Positions 1-9,469 of a stretch of DNA of 30,836 nt are shown piece by piece. The stretch lies in NCBI GenBank assembly GCA_002347265.1, contig DDYB01000021.1:1791-32626 (forward strand), read 5' to 3'. Position numbers and translations under genes: made by a program. The notes beneath the pieces were generated by a model. The model worked only from the letters and a program-made list of their open reading frames with translations. It had not been told where the DNA came from and did not search any database. Source of the DNA: Desulfobacteraceae bacterium UBA2245. Lineage in GTDB: Bacteria; Desulfobacterota; Desulfobacteria; Desulfobacterales; UBA2245. The number at the start of each line of letters is the position of its first letter. Position 1 is the stretch's first letter.

Positions 1-632
1 TCGTGGATCATGGTCAGTTCCAGGTGCGTGTTTGGATCGTCTACCGGAATCCGGGCGTTTTCCGTCAGGAAGACGATCAACAGGGCCATGCCGACCAGAA
101 AACCGACCGGGCCGTCCGGGGCGGCGATCATATGGGTCGAAATTTTTCCATAAATCCCGGTGAGCGACAGGCTGCCGGTCTTCAGGGCCATGGCGCCCAG
201 TCCCACCAGAAGAGCGGGCTCCGCTAGGGCCGAAAGCTGAACCTCTCGGCTGGCGCCCATGCCTTCGAAAGCGGAACCGGTGTCCATGGCGGCCAGCACG
301 GTGATAAAACGCATCAGCCCGAAGAGATAGGCAAACAGCACCAGATCGCCCTCAAAGCCGCTCAGGGCTTTGACGCCGCCCAAAGGGACGATCGGCAGGC
401 AGGCGAGCGCCGATGCCAGGCCGATGACCGGCCCGGCCCGAAAGACCCAGGTGGTGGTCCGGCTGTACACAGCCGCCTTATTCATCAGCTTGATCAGGTC
501 AAAATAGGGCTGCAACAGGGGTTGACCCCGACGTCCGGCAAAGATCGCCTTGGTTCGGTTGATCACGCCGAGCAGAAGCGGAGAAAGCACGACAGCCAGA
601 ATCACATGAATTGCAGGAATACAATTTGCCAT
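1..632 (-). CDS. hyfC: Hydrogenase-4 component C / formate hydrogenlyase subunit 4-like protein (NuoH family), partial
   Basis: Reading leftwards from an ATG at 632-630, 210 codons stay open to the window edge, so the 3' end is missing. The product is a multi-pass membrane protein. It carries the HyfC/HycD/NuoH signature GMGASREV at about residues 124-131, followed by an acidic helix containing SALAEPALL. The family forms the proton-channel subunit that links the hydrogenase or oxidoreductase arm to the antiporter-like subunits in group 4 membrane complexes. It starts 4 bases after the hyfB stop codon, so the two genes are surely co-transcribed and probably translationally coupled. Whether the complex contains a real NiFe hydrogenase cannot be told, because the catalytic subunit genes would lie left of the window. 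Family assignment is firm; the hyfC label rather than hycD rests on the adjacent hyfB. Confidence 0.87.
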   Translation of the reverse strand, partial: MANCIPAIHVILAVVLSPLLLGVINRTKAIFAGRRGQPLLQPYFDLIKLMNKAAVYSRTTTWVFRAGPVIGLASALACLPIVPLGGVKALSGFEGDLVLFAYLFGLMRFITVLAAMDTGSAFEGMGASREVQLSALAEPALLVGLGAMALKTGSLSLTGIYGKISTHMIAAPDGPVGFLVGMALLIVFLTENARIPVDDPNTHLELTMIH

Positions 633-636
633 AAGA

Positions 637-2622
637 TCATCCAAGCTTCCACACGAGCAATCCGATAAGCGTTATTGCTATATACAAGACATAGAGCTGG
701 TTGCGGCCCTGCTGGAGCCAGCGCAGATGGCCCGCCATCCAGGCAAAGGCATTGAAAATCGGGCCGTATCCGTAGCGCATGAACGCATCTTCGGTATGGG
801 TTTCAAGGCCGGCGTGAACGGGAAACAGGCCGACGGGTTTGTATAGATGGGTCTGAGGCCGAAGCAGCCACCGGAACATTCGCGTCAGGGGTTTGGCAAA
901 GGATGAGGCGCTGTACTGCATCCGGGGATTCGGGGCGGCATATCCGCAGTCCCAGGTTACGGATTCGGCGACCGGGTGTTTGGCCAGAAGGCGGGAGCGA
1001 ATCATATGCAGTACCGCTGCAAGTGCCGCCAGCAGAACCGCTGCCTGGCTGATATGCCACAGAAGATGCACGGCCCGGCTCCGGGCGAGTTCAACACCGG
1101 CCTGGGCCGCGGATGGCATCAGCGCGTTGACCGCGGGAAGCGCGGCCTGAACCGCAAAAGGCCCCAGGAGGCCGATCGCTGCGCACATCGCTGCCGGAAG
1201 GATCTGGGCCAGACGCATGGACAGGGCGGATTCATGGGCCAAAGCCGCTTGATCGCTTCGGGGTTCGCCCAGAAATACCGCGCTGAAAGCCTTTGCAAAA
1301 CAGGCTGCGGCCAGACCGCCGATCAGGGACAAAGCGCCGATGACCACCAGCCCGGCGGTTGCCGCACCGGCCTGGGTCACGGCAGCCAGGGCGGACAGAT
1401 AAATCAGAAATTCACTGACGAACCCGTTGAGCGGCGGCAGGGCGCAGATGGCGGCAGATCCGATAAAAAAGCAGAAGCCGGTTGTCGGCATACGTTTGAG
1501 CAATCCCCCGAGCTGTTCAATATTTCGGGTGCCCGTGGCATGCGCCACCGCTCCGGCGCCAAAAAACAACAGACTTTTGAACAGCGCATGATTCCAGACG
1601 TGCAGAAGGCCGCCGGCAAAACCAAGGGTTGCCATGGCGTAATTTTCGGCGCTCAGCCCGAGCAGACCCATTCCGATGCCGAGACAGATGATCCCGATGT
1701 TTTCGACGCTGTGGTAAGCCAGCAGCTGTTTCAGGTCGTGCTGGGCCAGAGCGAACAGTACGCCGGCGATTCCGGAAACGGCGCCGACGGCCACCAGGGT
1801 CCAGCCCCACCATGGCGGCGGAGGCCCGATAAAGGTCAGTACGCGAAGCAGACCGTAGATCCCGGTTTTGATCATGACGCCGCTCATGACCGCGGATACG
1901 TGGGAGGGCGCGGCCGGGTGCGCCTGGGGCAGCCAGACGTGCATCGGCAGAAATCCTGCCTTGGCGCCGAAGCCCAGCACGGCGAGAATAAATATGGCGC
2001 CCGCCATTGCGGGCGTCGCCGGATCGGCAAACCGGTCAAACTCCAGCGTCTGTTCCGCCGCTCCCAGTAAAACGAACATGGCCAGCAGAAACGCCGCGCC
2101 CAGGTGCGTGGCAACCAGGTAGGTGCGTCCTGCGGTCAAAACCGCTTCCTGCTCATGATCGAACATGACCAGAAAAAACGAAGCCAGGGACATCAGTTCC
2201 CAGGCAAAAAGGAAAAGGATTCCGTTCTGCGCGGTTGCCGCCAGAAGCATGCCGACGAACAGCAGGTGGTAGAAACACCACGATATTCCGAGCGGTTTAC
2301 GGCCCAGGCGGTCTTCCAGATATCGACGGCCGTAAAGTCCGCTGGCCAGCCCGATCAGGCCGATGGGCAGAATAAAAAAGGCGGACAGCGCGTCCATGGC
2401 GATATGAAAGGAGCCGAAGGGAACGCTCCAGGCAATTTGAAAATCCGGTCTCTGGCCGGATGCAAGCGCGCCGGCGGCAGATGCCATGGCCAGCAGCCCT
2501 CCGATGACGGCCGTTGCCGATCCGAGCTTATTCACAGCCGAAGGCCGGCGCTGAAGCATCAGGCAAAGGGCTGCGCTTAAAAAAAGAAAAAGAACTGCGG
2601 AAAGGAAAAGCATGATCCACAT
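637..2622 (-). CDS. hyfB: Hydrogenase-4 component B, proton-antiporter-type membrane subunit (NuoL/NuoN family)
   Basis: A 661-residue, very hydrophobic protein, close to the length of E. coli HyfB. It belongs to the NuoL/NuoN/MrpD antiporter-like family that moves protons or sodium in complex I and group 4 hydrogenases. Charged residues typical of the channel are visible: E142 in the WELMS motif, K221 in GAKAGFLPMHVWLP, K252 in VMIKTGIYG and K349 in HALFKSLLF. The SVENIGI motif around residue 305 is typical of the HyfB/HycC branch. It follows the HTH-PTS IIA gene by 18 bases and precedes hyfC by 4, so it is the middle gene of a minus-strand operon. GGAG about 12 bases upstream supports the chosen start; the ATG three codons later is an alternative. 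The ion pumped cannot be read from sequence. Confidence 0.9.
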   Translation of the reverse strand: MWIMLFLSAVLFLFLSAALCLMLQRRPSAVNKLGSATAVIGGLLAMASAAGALASGQRPDFQIAWSVPFGSFHIAMDALSAFFILPIGLIGLASGLYGRRYLEDRLGRKPLGISWCFYHLLFVGMLLAATAQNGILFLFAWELMSLASFFLVMFDHEQEAVLTAGRTYLVATHLGAAFLLAMFVLLGAAEQTLEFDRFADPATPAMAGAIFILAVLGFGAKAGFLPMHVWLPQAHPAAPSHVSAVMSGVMIKTGIYGLLRVLTFIGPPPPWWGWTLVAVGAVSGIAGVLFALAQHDLKQLLAYHSVENIGIICLGIGMGLLGLSAENYAMATLGFAGGLLHVWNHALFKSLLFFGAGAVAHATGTRNIEQLGGLLKRMPTTGFCFFIGSAAICALPPLNGFVSEFLIYLSALAAVTQAGAATAGLVVIGALSLIGGLAAACFAKAFSAVFLGEPRSDQAALAHESALSMRLAQILPAAMCAAIGLLGPFAVQAALPAVNALMPSAAQAGVELARSRAVHLLWHISQAAVLLAALAAVLHMIRSRLLAKHPVAESVTWDCGYAAPNPRMQYSASSFAKPLTRMFRWLLRPQTHLYKPVGLFPVHAGLETHTEDAFMRYGYGPIFNAFAWMAGHLRWLQQGRNQLYVLYIAITLIGLLVWKLG

Positions 2623-2640
2623 GAAAGATTCGACTCCGGT

Positions 2641-3321
2641 TTAACTGGTTTTCTGGGTCAGAAAGACGTCCAGAAGACGGGCTTCCTCAAAGATTGTCTC
2701 GCGGGAGGCTTGCTGGGAGACCTTTTCGGCAAAGCCCGAGCTTCGCAGTCCAAAGGCCAGCTTGGACAACAGGTTCAAATGGGCCTTGATGGTCGGGCTC
2801 ACAAGGGTGAACAGGGTGTGCACCGGTTTGCCGTCAACGGCTTCAAAATTCACGGCGGTTTCCAGGAAACAAAGCGAAATCATAGGCTTGCTGATATGCA
2901 TGACAATGGGATTCCGTACATGGGGAATGGCGATTCCGTTTCCGATGCCGGTGGATCCCACCGATTCTCTGGCCAGAAGCACCTGGAGAAGAAATTCACG
3001 ATCCACCTCTTCGGGGAGCGGAATGATTCCGACGGCATTGCGCAATACAGTGGTTTTGTCTTTTCCTTCCAGCCGGTAATAGATGCCGCCGGCGCGCAGG
3101 GCCTCCTCAAACAGGGGAATCTTGACAGACTCGGGCTCTTTCAGAATTTCCGGCGATATGCGGATCTGCTGGGCGGACGCCCACTCCAGAAGTTCGGCCC
3201 GGTTGAAGCGATGCTGTTCGCTGATGCGATGGCTGGGAATCTTTCCTCGCGAAAGCCACCGGTAGATGGTCTTTTCGGAAACACTCAGAAGCCTTGCCGC
3301 ATCTTTAACCTTAAGTTGCAT
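2641..3321 (-). CDS. HTH (excisionase/MerR-like) - PTS IIA fusion regulator
   Basis: A 226-residue protein with two parts. Residues 1-47 form a winged helix-turn-helix of the excisionase/MerR type (AARLLSVSEKTIYRWLSRGKIP). Residues about 68-220 form a fructose/IIA-Ntr type PTS IIA domain with the phospho-accepting histidine at H134 in GIAIPHVR. No PTS permease or EI/HPr gene is in the window, so a regulatory rather than sugar-transport role is likely. It is the first gene of the operon with hyfB and hyfC, 18 bases ahead of hyfB. I chose the ATG at 3321 because the HTH starts there and AGAGAGAG lies just upstream; a reading frame extending to 3399 adds 26 residues without family character. Inference: a transcription factor whose DNA binding is tuned by phosphorylation and that controls the hyf operon and itself. 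Confidence 0.83.
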   Translation of the reverse strand: MQLKVKDAARLLSVSEKTIYRWLSRGKIPSHRISEQHRFNRAELLEWASAQQIRISPEILKEPESVKIPLFEEALRAGGIYYRLEGKDKTTVLRNAVGIIPLPEEVDREFLLQVLLARESVGSTGIGNGIAIPHVRNPIVMHISKPMISLCFLETAVNFEAVDGKPVHTLFTLVSPTIKAHLNLLSKLAFGLRSSGFAEKVSQQASRETIFEEARLLDVFLTQKTS

Positions 3322-3346
3322 CTCTCTCTCTTGAAGCCACCAGAAT

Positions 3347-3391
3347 ACTCTTAATAGACATTTTGGGACACGGGTAGTCTTAAAAGGACAT
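3347..3391 (-). promoter_or_regulatory. Imperfect direct repeat upstream of the HTH-PTS IIA gene, possible operator
   Basis: On the minus strand ATGTCCTTTTAAGACT (3391-3376) and ATGTCTATTAAGAGT (3361-3347) are near-copies differing by one gap and two substitutions. They lie 26 to 70 bases ahead of the HTH-PTS IIA start codon, where an autoregulatory site would be expected. No clear -10/-35 pair was found. Operator function is inference. Confidence 0.3.
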
Positions 3392-3543
3392 AAAGTCAAG
3401 GAGAATTCAGCATTCTGAAGGGTTGAAAATCATGCAGCCCGCTCCCGGTCTTTATGATATCAAAGAAATTGACAAAACCGGTTGATTCTGAACAGTTTTT
3501 GCGTCAGAAATCTCGTTTAGATACTGCCAGCAGGATGACACGC

Positions 3544-5757
3544 ATGACCGAAAACATCTCCGAGTACCGGAACCAGGATCTTGAAACGCTGGTCGGAACC
3601 GTTGAACGAGTGAGCTTTTACAGTGAAGAGAGCGGGTTTTGCGTGCTTCGGGTCCATGTCAGGGGACAGCGGGAACTGGTCCCGGTGGTGGGCACGATTG
3701 CCTCGGTCAGCGCCGGGGAGTGGGTGGAAGCCCGGGGAATCTGGGACATCGACCCCAGACACGGCCGCCAGTTTAAAGCGCGGTTTCTCAAAACCGCCGC
3801 TCCCAATACGGTCGAGGGCATGCAGAAGTACCTCGGTTCCGGGTTGATCAAGGGCATCGGCCCCGGCATGGCCCAGCGGCTGATCAAGGCCTTTGGCCTT
3901 CAGGTGTTCGAGGTGATTGAACGGTATCCGCAGCGACTGATCGAGGCAGAGGGCATCGGCCCGCATCGGCGGGACAGCATCGTGTCTACCTGGGCCGAGC
4001 AGAAACAGGTTCGGGAGATCATGGTGTTTCTGCACAGCCACGGCGTAGGCGCCAGCCGGGCCTTTCGAATCTACAAGACTTACGGGGATCAGGCCATTGA
4101 TCTGGTCCGGGAAGATCCCTACCGGCTGGCACGGGATATCTGGGGCATCGGATTCAAGACCGCCGATCAGATCGCGTCCAGCCTCGGCATCGCGGGAGAC
4201 TCCTCGATCCGCGCCCGGGCCGGAGTCGAATACGCCCTACAGCAGCTTACCGAATCCGGACATTGCGCTTACCCGAGAGACAGACTCGCCGGCGCTGCCG
4301 CGGAGCTTCTTGAAATCGACATTCCGATCATTGAAAGGGCCCTGGATGAGGCGATCGCCTCGCGCCGCCTGGTCCAGTCCGATACGGAAAGCGATCCTCT
4401 GGTGTATCTCAGCGCCCTTGATTTTTCCGAACGCCAGCTGGCCTGGCATCTTTGCCGCCTCAATGAAGGGCCGCACCCCTGTCCTCAGATGGATGCAACC
4501 CAGGCCCTGGAATGGGTTCAGAAGAAGACCGGCCTCAAACTGGCCGATGCGCAGAAACGCGCCGTCGAGCTGGCGATCCTCTCCAAGGTGCTGATTGTTA
4601 CCGGCGGACCCGGCGTTGGAAAGACTACCCTGGTCAATGCCTTATTAAAAATATTTCAGGCCAGGGGCATGGCTGCGGTTCTCTGCGCGCCCACGGGGCG
4701 GGCGGCCAAACGCATGAGCGAGAGCACGGGATTCGAGTCCAGAACCATCCACCGTCTGCTGGAATTCGATCCCAGGGTCAACGCCTTCAAGCATGATCAG
4801 AAGCGGCCGCTTTCAGGTGATTTCTTTGTCGTGGATGAATTCAGCATGGTGGACCTGGTGCTGGCCTACCAGCTGATCCGGTCGATTCCGGAACACGCGG
4901 CCCTGGTAATCGTCGGCGATGTGGACCAGCTGCCGTCGGTCGGCCCCGGCTGCGTGCTGCGCGATCTGATCGATTCTCAGGTACTGCCGGTCGCCCGCCT
5001 GGATCAGGTGTTTCGCCAGGCGGCGCAGAGCACGATCATCACCAATGCGCATCGGATCAATCAGGGCAAGATGCCGCTGATCAGCCGGCCGCCGGAGGCA
5101 TCGGATCAGATGGCCGATTTTTACTTTATTTCATGCGAGAAACCCGAACGCGGCGTGGACATGATCGTTCGGCTGATTCGGGATCGGATTCCGGCGCGGA
5201 TGGATCTGAATCCGGTTCAGGATGTTCAGGTGATCAGCCCCATGCAGCGGGGTCTGCTCGGCGTACAGAACCTCAATCGCTGTCTTCAGGACGCCCTGAA
5301 TCCCGGCGAGCCCGGCGTGGAGCGCTTCGGATGGCGGTATCGCTGCCATGACAAGGTGATTCAGGGCGTCAACAATTACGACAAGGATGTGTTCAACGGG
5401 GATATCGGCCAGATTATGGAAATCAACGAAGAATCCCGGGAGGTATTCGTACGCTTTGACGACAGGCGGATTTCGTATGATTTCGGGGAACTGGACGAAC
5501 TGAGTCCGGCCTATGCCATCAGCGTGCACAAAAGCCAGGGAAGCGAATATCCGGCGGTGGTCCTTCCCCTTCATGTGCAGCATTATATGCTGCTTCAGCG
5601 CAATCTGCTCTATACGGCGGTCACCCGCGGAAAGAAGCTCGTGGTGATCGTGGGGAGCCGGCGCGCCCTGGCGATTGCCGTCAACCGGATTGACAGCGGC
5701 AGGCGGATCACTACCCTGCGGCAGCGGCTTTGCGAGGCAAGCGGCCGTCAACCATAG
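3544..5757 (+). CDS. recD2: ATP-dependent RecD2-type DNA helicase
   Basis: A 737-residue superfamily 1B 5'-3' DNA helicase of the RecD2 (YrrC) type, which works without RecB and RecC. Seen in order: an N-terminal OB-like region (LVGTVERVSF), tandem helix-hairpin-helix motifs (GIGPGMAQRL and GIGPHRRDSI), a Walker A at about residues 354-361 (GGPGVGKT), a Walker B VVDEFSMVD, and a C-terminal UvrD-like part with SVHKSQGSEYP and NLLYTAVTRGKK. Family members act in DNA repair and in replication-fork or mismatch processing. The frame is open from 3454, but the ATG at 3544 has AGGA at good spacing and family members start about here; 3535 is also possible. The gene is divergent from the hyf operon. 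No recB or recC is nearby, as expected for RecD2. Confidence 0.92.
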   Translation: MTENISEYRNQDLETLVGTVERVSFYSEESGFCVLRVHVRGQRELVPVVGTIASVSAGEWVEARGIWDIDPRHGRQFKARFLKTAAPNTVEGMQKYLGSGLIKGIGPGMAQRLIKAFGLQVFEVIERYPQRLIEAEGIGPHRRDSIVSTWAEQKQVREIMVFLHSHGVGASRAFRIYKTYGDQAIDLVREDPYRLARDIWGIGFKTADQIASSLGIAGDSSIRARAGVEYALQQLTESGHCAYPRDRLAGAAAELLEIDIPIIERALDEAIASRRLVQSDTESDPLVYLSALDFSERQLAWHLCRLNEGPHPCPQMDATQALEWVQKKTGLKLADAQKRAVELAILSKVLIVTGGPGVGKTTLVNALLKIFQARGMAAVLCAPTGRAAKRMSESTGFESRTIHRLLEFDPRVNAFKHDQKRPLSGDFFVVDEFSMVDLVLAYQLIRSIPEHAALVIVGDVDQLPSVGPGCVLRDLIDSQVLPVARLDQVFRQAAQSTIITNAHRINQGKMPLISRPPEASDQMADFYFISCEKPERGVDMIVRLIRDRIPARMDLNPVQDVQVISPMQRGLLGVQNLNRCLQDALNPGEPGVERFGWRYRCHDKVIQGVNNYDKDVFNGDIGQIMEINEESREVFVRFDDRRISYDFGELDELSPAYAISVHKSQGSEYPAVVLPLHVQHYMLLQRNLLYTAVTRGKKLVVIVGSRRALAIAVNRIDSGRRITTLRQRLCEASGRQP

Positions 5758-5797
5758 CTTTGCAGGATTTACATCCGCTCAAAGCCTCTCAGTTTTT
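5757..5797 (+). terminator. Weak possible terminator after recD2
   Basis: GCTTTG at 5757-5762 pairs perfectly with CAAAGC at 5780-5785, with GG/CC able to extend the stem. A TTTTT run follows at about 5792-5796, some 7 bases after the stem. The stem starts inside the recD2 stop codon. The gap before the T-run makes this only a moderate candidate. Confidence 0.33.
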
Positions 5798-5905
5798 CGT
5801 TTCCTTACCATAGATTTCCTTGACCATATTTGAAGGTCCGTCATATAAACAGTAATATAGAAAAAAGAGAAATCCATTTGTCCGCTTTTATCAAAAGAGG
5901 AAAAT

Positions 5906-8900
5906 ATGATGGAAAATATCTCCGCACCAACAGAAAAGAAATGGACGAAACGAATCCTGATCGCCGGAGCGGGACTTCTGGCGATTTACACACTGTTCGG
6001 ATTTGTGATTCTGCCTCTGGTTCTGCGCTCGGTGCTGGTGGAGCAGATATCCAGCGCCACAAAGCGCAAGGCTTTCGTCGAAACAGTCGATGTCAATCCA
6101 TACGCGCTTTCCGTCGGCATCAGGGGGCTTAAACTCCAGGACCTGAATGCCGAACCCCTTGTCGCTTTTGATGAGCTTTTCGTCGATTTCGAGCTGATTG
6201 CTTCGGCGTTTAATCGAGCCATTGTGTTCAAGGAAGTCCGGCTGGCAAAGCCGGATATTCACGTAGTCCGCACGGGGGCCTCGACCTTTAATTTCTCGGA
6301 TCTGATTCCGGCCGATGCGCCGGAGGCTGAAAAGAAACCGGCAACCGGTCCGGCGCCGGTTCGTCTGGCAATTGAAAAAATATCTCTTTCAAATGGAGCG
6401 GTTCAATTTTCAGACCGTCATGCCGGCGTGGATCATCAGGCGGATGACATTTCGATTGTGGTTTCCGGCATATCCACCCTGCCCCAGGACGCTCGGACCG
6501 AAGCAACGCTCGGGTTTAAAGCGATCCTGAATGGAAGCCCGATCAAACTCAACGCACAGGGCCTTTTCTTTGACCCTTCGCTCAAGACCCGGATTTATGC
6601 CGATATTCGCAAACTCGATCTGCTGCGCTGTCTGCCGTATGTTGCCCTGCCCCGGGATCTGAAAGTGCCATCCGCTTTTTCGAGCGCAAAAATTGCGCTG
6701 GATTTCAGCCGGCAGGACGATCAGCTTTTCCTGACCGCGCTCACCGGATGGCTGCAGGTATCCGAAGCGCGCGTGATGCTTTCTGAAAACCGGCCCCTGC
6801 TCTATGTGCCGGAGCTGGAGGCAAAACTGAATCAATCCGATCTTCTCAAAGGTCCGTATCATATTGATTATTTTCGGATCAATCGCCCGGAGATTCATAT
6901 CCGGCGGGATGCGTCCGGAAACTTGGAGCTTGCCTCTCTGGCCGGAGAAAAAACACAGACGGTCGCATCTGAACAGGATGACGCAAAAACCGCAGCGCCG
7001 TTTATCGATCTGGATGACTTCGGCATTTCCGGAGCGGTCGTTTCGTTTTCCGATTCGGCCGCAAGCGCGCCCTTTCAGACGCGCCTGGAAGACATGAAAA
7101 TTTCCGTAAAAAATTTCAGCACCCGCAAAGACCGGAATGCGGACTTTGCTTTTTCGGCCCGAACCGATGCCGATGAAACGATTGAATCAGCCGGACGTTT
7201 TTGCCTGGATCCTCTGAGCGCTCAGGGGACAGCCGATCTCGCGGAGCTCGTATTGACACGGTATGCGCCATATTATCAGAACCTTCTGGGGCTTGAGATC
7301 ACGGACGGCAGGGCAGGCGCGCATGCAGGATTCCGGTTTGAATCCGCATCCGAAACCCTGGCGTTAGACGGTGTCGGACTGAGCCTGAAAGGGCTCAGCA
7401 TTGAGGACCCGCAACAAAAACGACTTGTTTTGAAGATTTCCGAATTTTCCCTAACAGACACGCAAATCGACGCGACCCGGGGATCTGTTGTGCTGGGCAG
7501 GGTGGCATCCCGCGGGGGAAACGCTTTTTTGCAGCGCGGAGCCGATGGCGCGATCAACTGGCAGCGGCTGGTTGTCTCTGACGAAAAGCCGGCGCCCGGA
7601 AAAGCCGCAACCGCGGAATCGCCTTCCTGGAAAATTCTTCTGAACCAGGCGGATCTTTCCGACTGGACGGTCGAGTTCGAAGACCTGGCTTCCGATGACC
7701 CGGTTAAAATAAGCCTTTCCGACATTGCCGTGAAAGCCGGAAACCTGGGAACCGACGTTGAGGAAGCCGGCAAGGTGGACCTGGCTTTCCTGTGGAACCG
7801 CACGGGATCGGTCGGGGTGAAGGGCGATATTCGCCTGGAGCCGCTTCAGGCGAATCTGGGAATTGACGCCAAGGGCCTGGATCTGCGATCGGTTCAGCCG
7901 TATTTCTCCGATCAGGTCAATATCGTCATCACCGACGGAACGTGCGGCGCCAAAGGCCGGCTGCAAATTGCCCAGAACGCGGCAAAGGATCTTGCCGCCG
8001 AATATGCCGGAGATCTTTTCCTGAATAAATTCAGCTCGGTGGACCGGGAGTTTTCCCAGGATTTTTTTAATTGCGGTTCTCTTTACATCTCCAAGGCCCG
8101 GGTCGGATATAATCCGACAAAGGTTTCCATCGGAGATGTGGCACTGACGGATTTCTTCTCGCGACTGATCGTGCATTCCAGCGGCAAGATCAACCTGCAA
8201 TCCCTGATGGTCGAAAAAGAAGCAGCCTCCCCGAAGACCGAGGAAAAAGCCGCGCCTGTTCCGGTGCATATTGATACGGTCACCCTGCAGGGAGGTTCCG
8301 TTAAATTTTCAGACTATCACATCGAGCCGAACTTTGACGCGACCCTGCTTGAAGTCGGAGGCAGAATATCCGGTCTGGCGTCGGAGGAAAACCGCAGAGC
8401 GGATGTGCTTCTGAAGGGAAGACTGGGCAATTACGCGCCCCTGGAAATTACCGGAACCATCAATCCGCTGGCCGAAGATCTGTTTGCCGATATTGTTTTT
8501 TCCTTCAAGCAGATTCAGCTCAGTCCCTTTACACCGTATTCAGGAAAATATCTGGGTTATCAGCTTCAGAAGGGCCAGCTGGACCTGTCCCTGGAATACA
8601 AGATCGATCAGGGCAAGCTTCAGGGCAAGAACCGTGTGATGATCGACCAGCTCACCCTGGGCGACAGCGTTAAAAGCCCGTCTGCCACCTCGCTCCCCGT
8701 CAAGCTGGCCATTGCCCTGCTCAAGGACCGAAACGGGGTGATCGATCTGGATCTGCCCGTGCAGGGCGATCTGAAAGACCCGAAATTCCGCATCGGCAAG
8801 GTGGTGATTGCCGTGCTGGTCAATCTGGTGACCAAGGCCGTGACTGCCCCGTTTGCCCTGCTGGGATCGATGTTCGGCGGCGGCGCCGATTTAAGCTATG

Positions 8901-9448
8901 TCGAGTTTGATTACGGCAGCAGCGAGCCTGGCGCAGAGGCTTTGAAAAAACTCGCTGATCTGGAAAACGCCTTGTACCAGCGACCTGCGCTGTCACTCGA
9001 AATTCAGGGCCAGGCTGATCCGGATCAGGATCGGGAAGCGCTCCGCCAGCTGGCATTTGAAAACCGCATCAAGTCAGAGAAACTCAAGGATATTGCCAAA
9101 AAACAACCGGATGTGGATCTGGAAGATATTGCCGTTTCATTGGAGGAAAGACCGCGTTATGTGGAAAAAGCCTTTGACGCCGGCCAGTTTCCAAAGCCCA
9201 GGGGGTCGGAAGGGCTGTTTAAGAAACTTCCCGTGGAGGAGATGGAAAAACTGCTGTTTACCCACACGCTGATTGCTGATAACGATCTTCGGTTGCTCGC
9301 GTATCAAAGGGCCGAAGCAGTTCGAAACCATATCATGAAAAACGGAAAGGTGGCACAAAATCGGGTGTTCATTCTTGAGCCGGAGCCGGTTTCCAAACAG
9401 GAAACATCAAAAAACGGGAAAAACCGCGTACGGTTTTCGCTCCGGTAA
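5906..9448 (+). CDS. DUF748 domain-containing protein (AsmA-like envelope protein)
   Basis: A 1180-residue protein with one N-terminal membrane segment at about residues 15-40 (ILIAGAGLLAIYTLFGFVIL), followed by a very long periplasmic region of repeated beta-rich AsmA/DUF748-like units. The repeats are marked by recurring phrases such as GAVQFSD, GAVVSFSD and GGSVKFSD. Near the C-terminus, residues about 1010-1050 (GSSEPGAEALKKL then LSLEIQGQADP) resemble the OmpA-like tail typical of DUF748 proteins. AsmA-like proteins are thought to bridge the periplasm and support lipid transport or outer-membrane assembly; a specific role for this one is not known. AGAGGA ahead of the ATG pair at 5906/5909 supports the start. 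It stands alone on the plus strand, 148 bases after recD2, and converges on the PilZ gene. Confidence 0.85.
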   Translation: MMENISAPTEKKWTKRILIAGAGLLAIYTLFGFVILPLVLRSVLVEQISSATKRKAFVETVDVNPYALSVGIRGLKLQDLNAEPLVAFDELFVDFELIASAFNRAIVFKEVRLAKPDIHVVRTGASTFNFSDLIPADAPEAEKKPATGPAPVRLAIEKISLSNGAVQFSDRHAGVDHQADDISIVVSGISTLPQDARTEATLGFKAILNGSPIKLNAQGLFFDPSLKTRIYADIRKLDLLRCLPYVALPRDLKVPSAFSSAKIALDFSRQDDQLFLTALTGWLQVSEARVMLSENRPLLYVPELEAKLNQSDLLKGPYHIDYFRINRPEIHIRRDASGNLELASLAGEKTQTVASEQDDAKTAAPFIDLDDFGISGAVVSFSDSAASAPFQTRLEDMKISVKNFSTRKDRNADFAFSARTDADETIESAGRFCLDPLSAQGTADLAELVLTRYAPYYQNLLGLEITDGRAGAHAGFRFESASETLALDGVGLSLKGLSIEDPQQKRLVLKISEFSLTDTQIDATRGSVVLGRVASRGGNAFLQRGADGAINWQRLVVSDEKPAPGKAATAESPSWKILLNQADLSDWTVEFEDLASDDPVKISLSDIAVKAGNLGTDVEEAGKVDLAFLWNRTGSVGVKGDIRLEPLQANLGIDAKGLDLRSVQPYFSDQVNIVITDGTCGAKGRLQIAQNAAKDLAAEYAGDLFLNKFSSVDREFSQDFFNCGSLYISKARVGYNPTKVSIGDVALTDFFSRLIVHSSGKINLQSLMVEKEAASPKTEEKAAPVPVHIDTVTLQGGSVKFSDYHIEPNFDATLLEVGGRISGLASEENRRADVLLKGRLGNYAPLEITGTINPLAEDLFADIVFSFKQIQLSPFTPYSGKYLGYQLQKGQLDLSLEYKIDQGKLQGKNRVMIDQLTLGDSVKSPSATSLPVKLAIALLKDRNGVIDLDLPVQGDLKDPKFRIGKVVIAVLVNLVTKAVTAPFALLGSMFGGGADLSYVEFDYGSSEPGAEALKKLADLENALYQRPALSLEIQGQADPDQDREALRQLAFENRIKSEKLKDIAKKQPDVDLEDIAVSLEERPRYVEKAFDAGQFPKPRGSEGLFKKLPVEEMEKLLFTHTLIADNDLRLLAYQRAEAVRNHIMKNGKVAQNRVFILEPEPVSKQETSKNGKNRVRFSLR

Positions 9449-9469
9449 CCGAGGCGGCGCTGGGACGCA

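Noticed and set aside
976..2070. A 364-codon open frame on the plus strand across hyfB
   Set aside because: It is the antisense shadow of hyfB; the protein has low-complexity Gly/Gln/Arg composition and no family features, while hyfB in the other strand has all its motifs.
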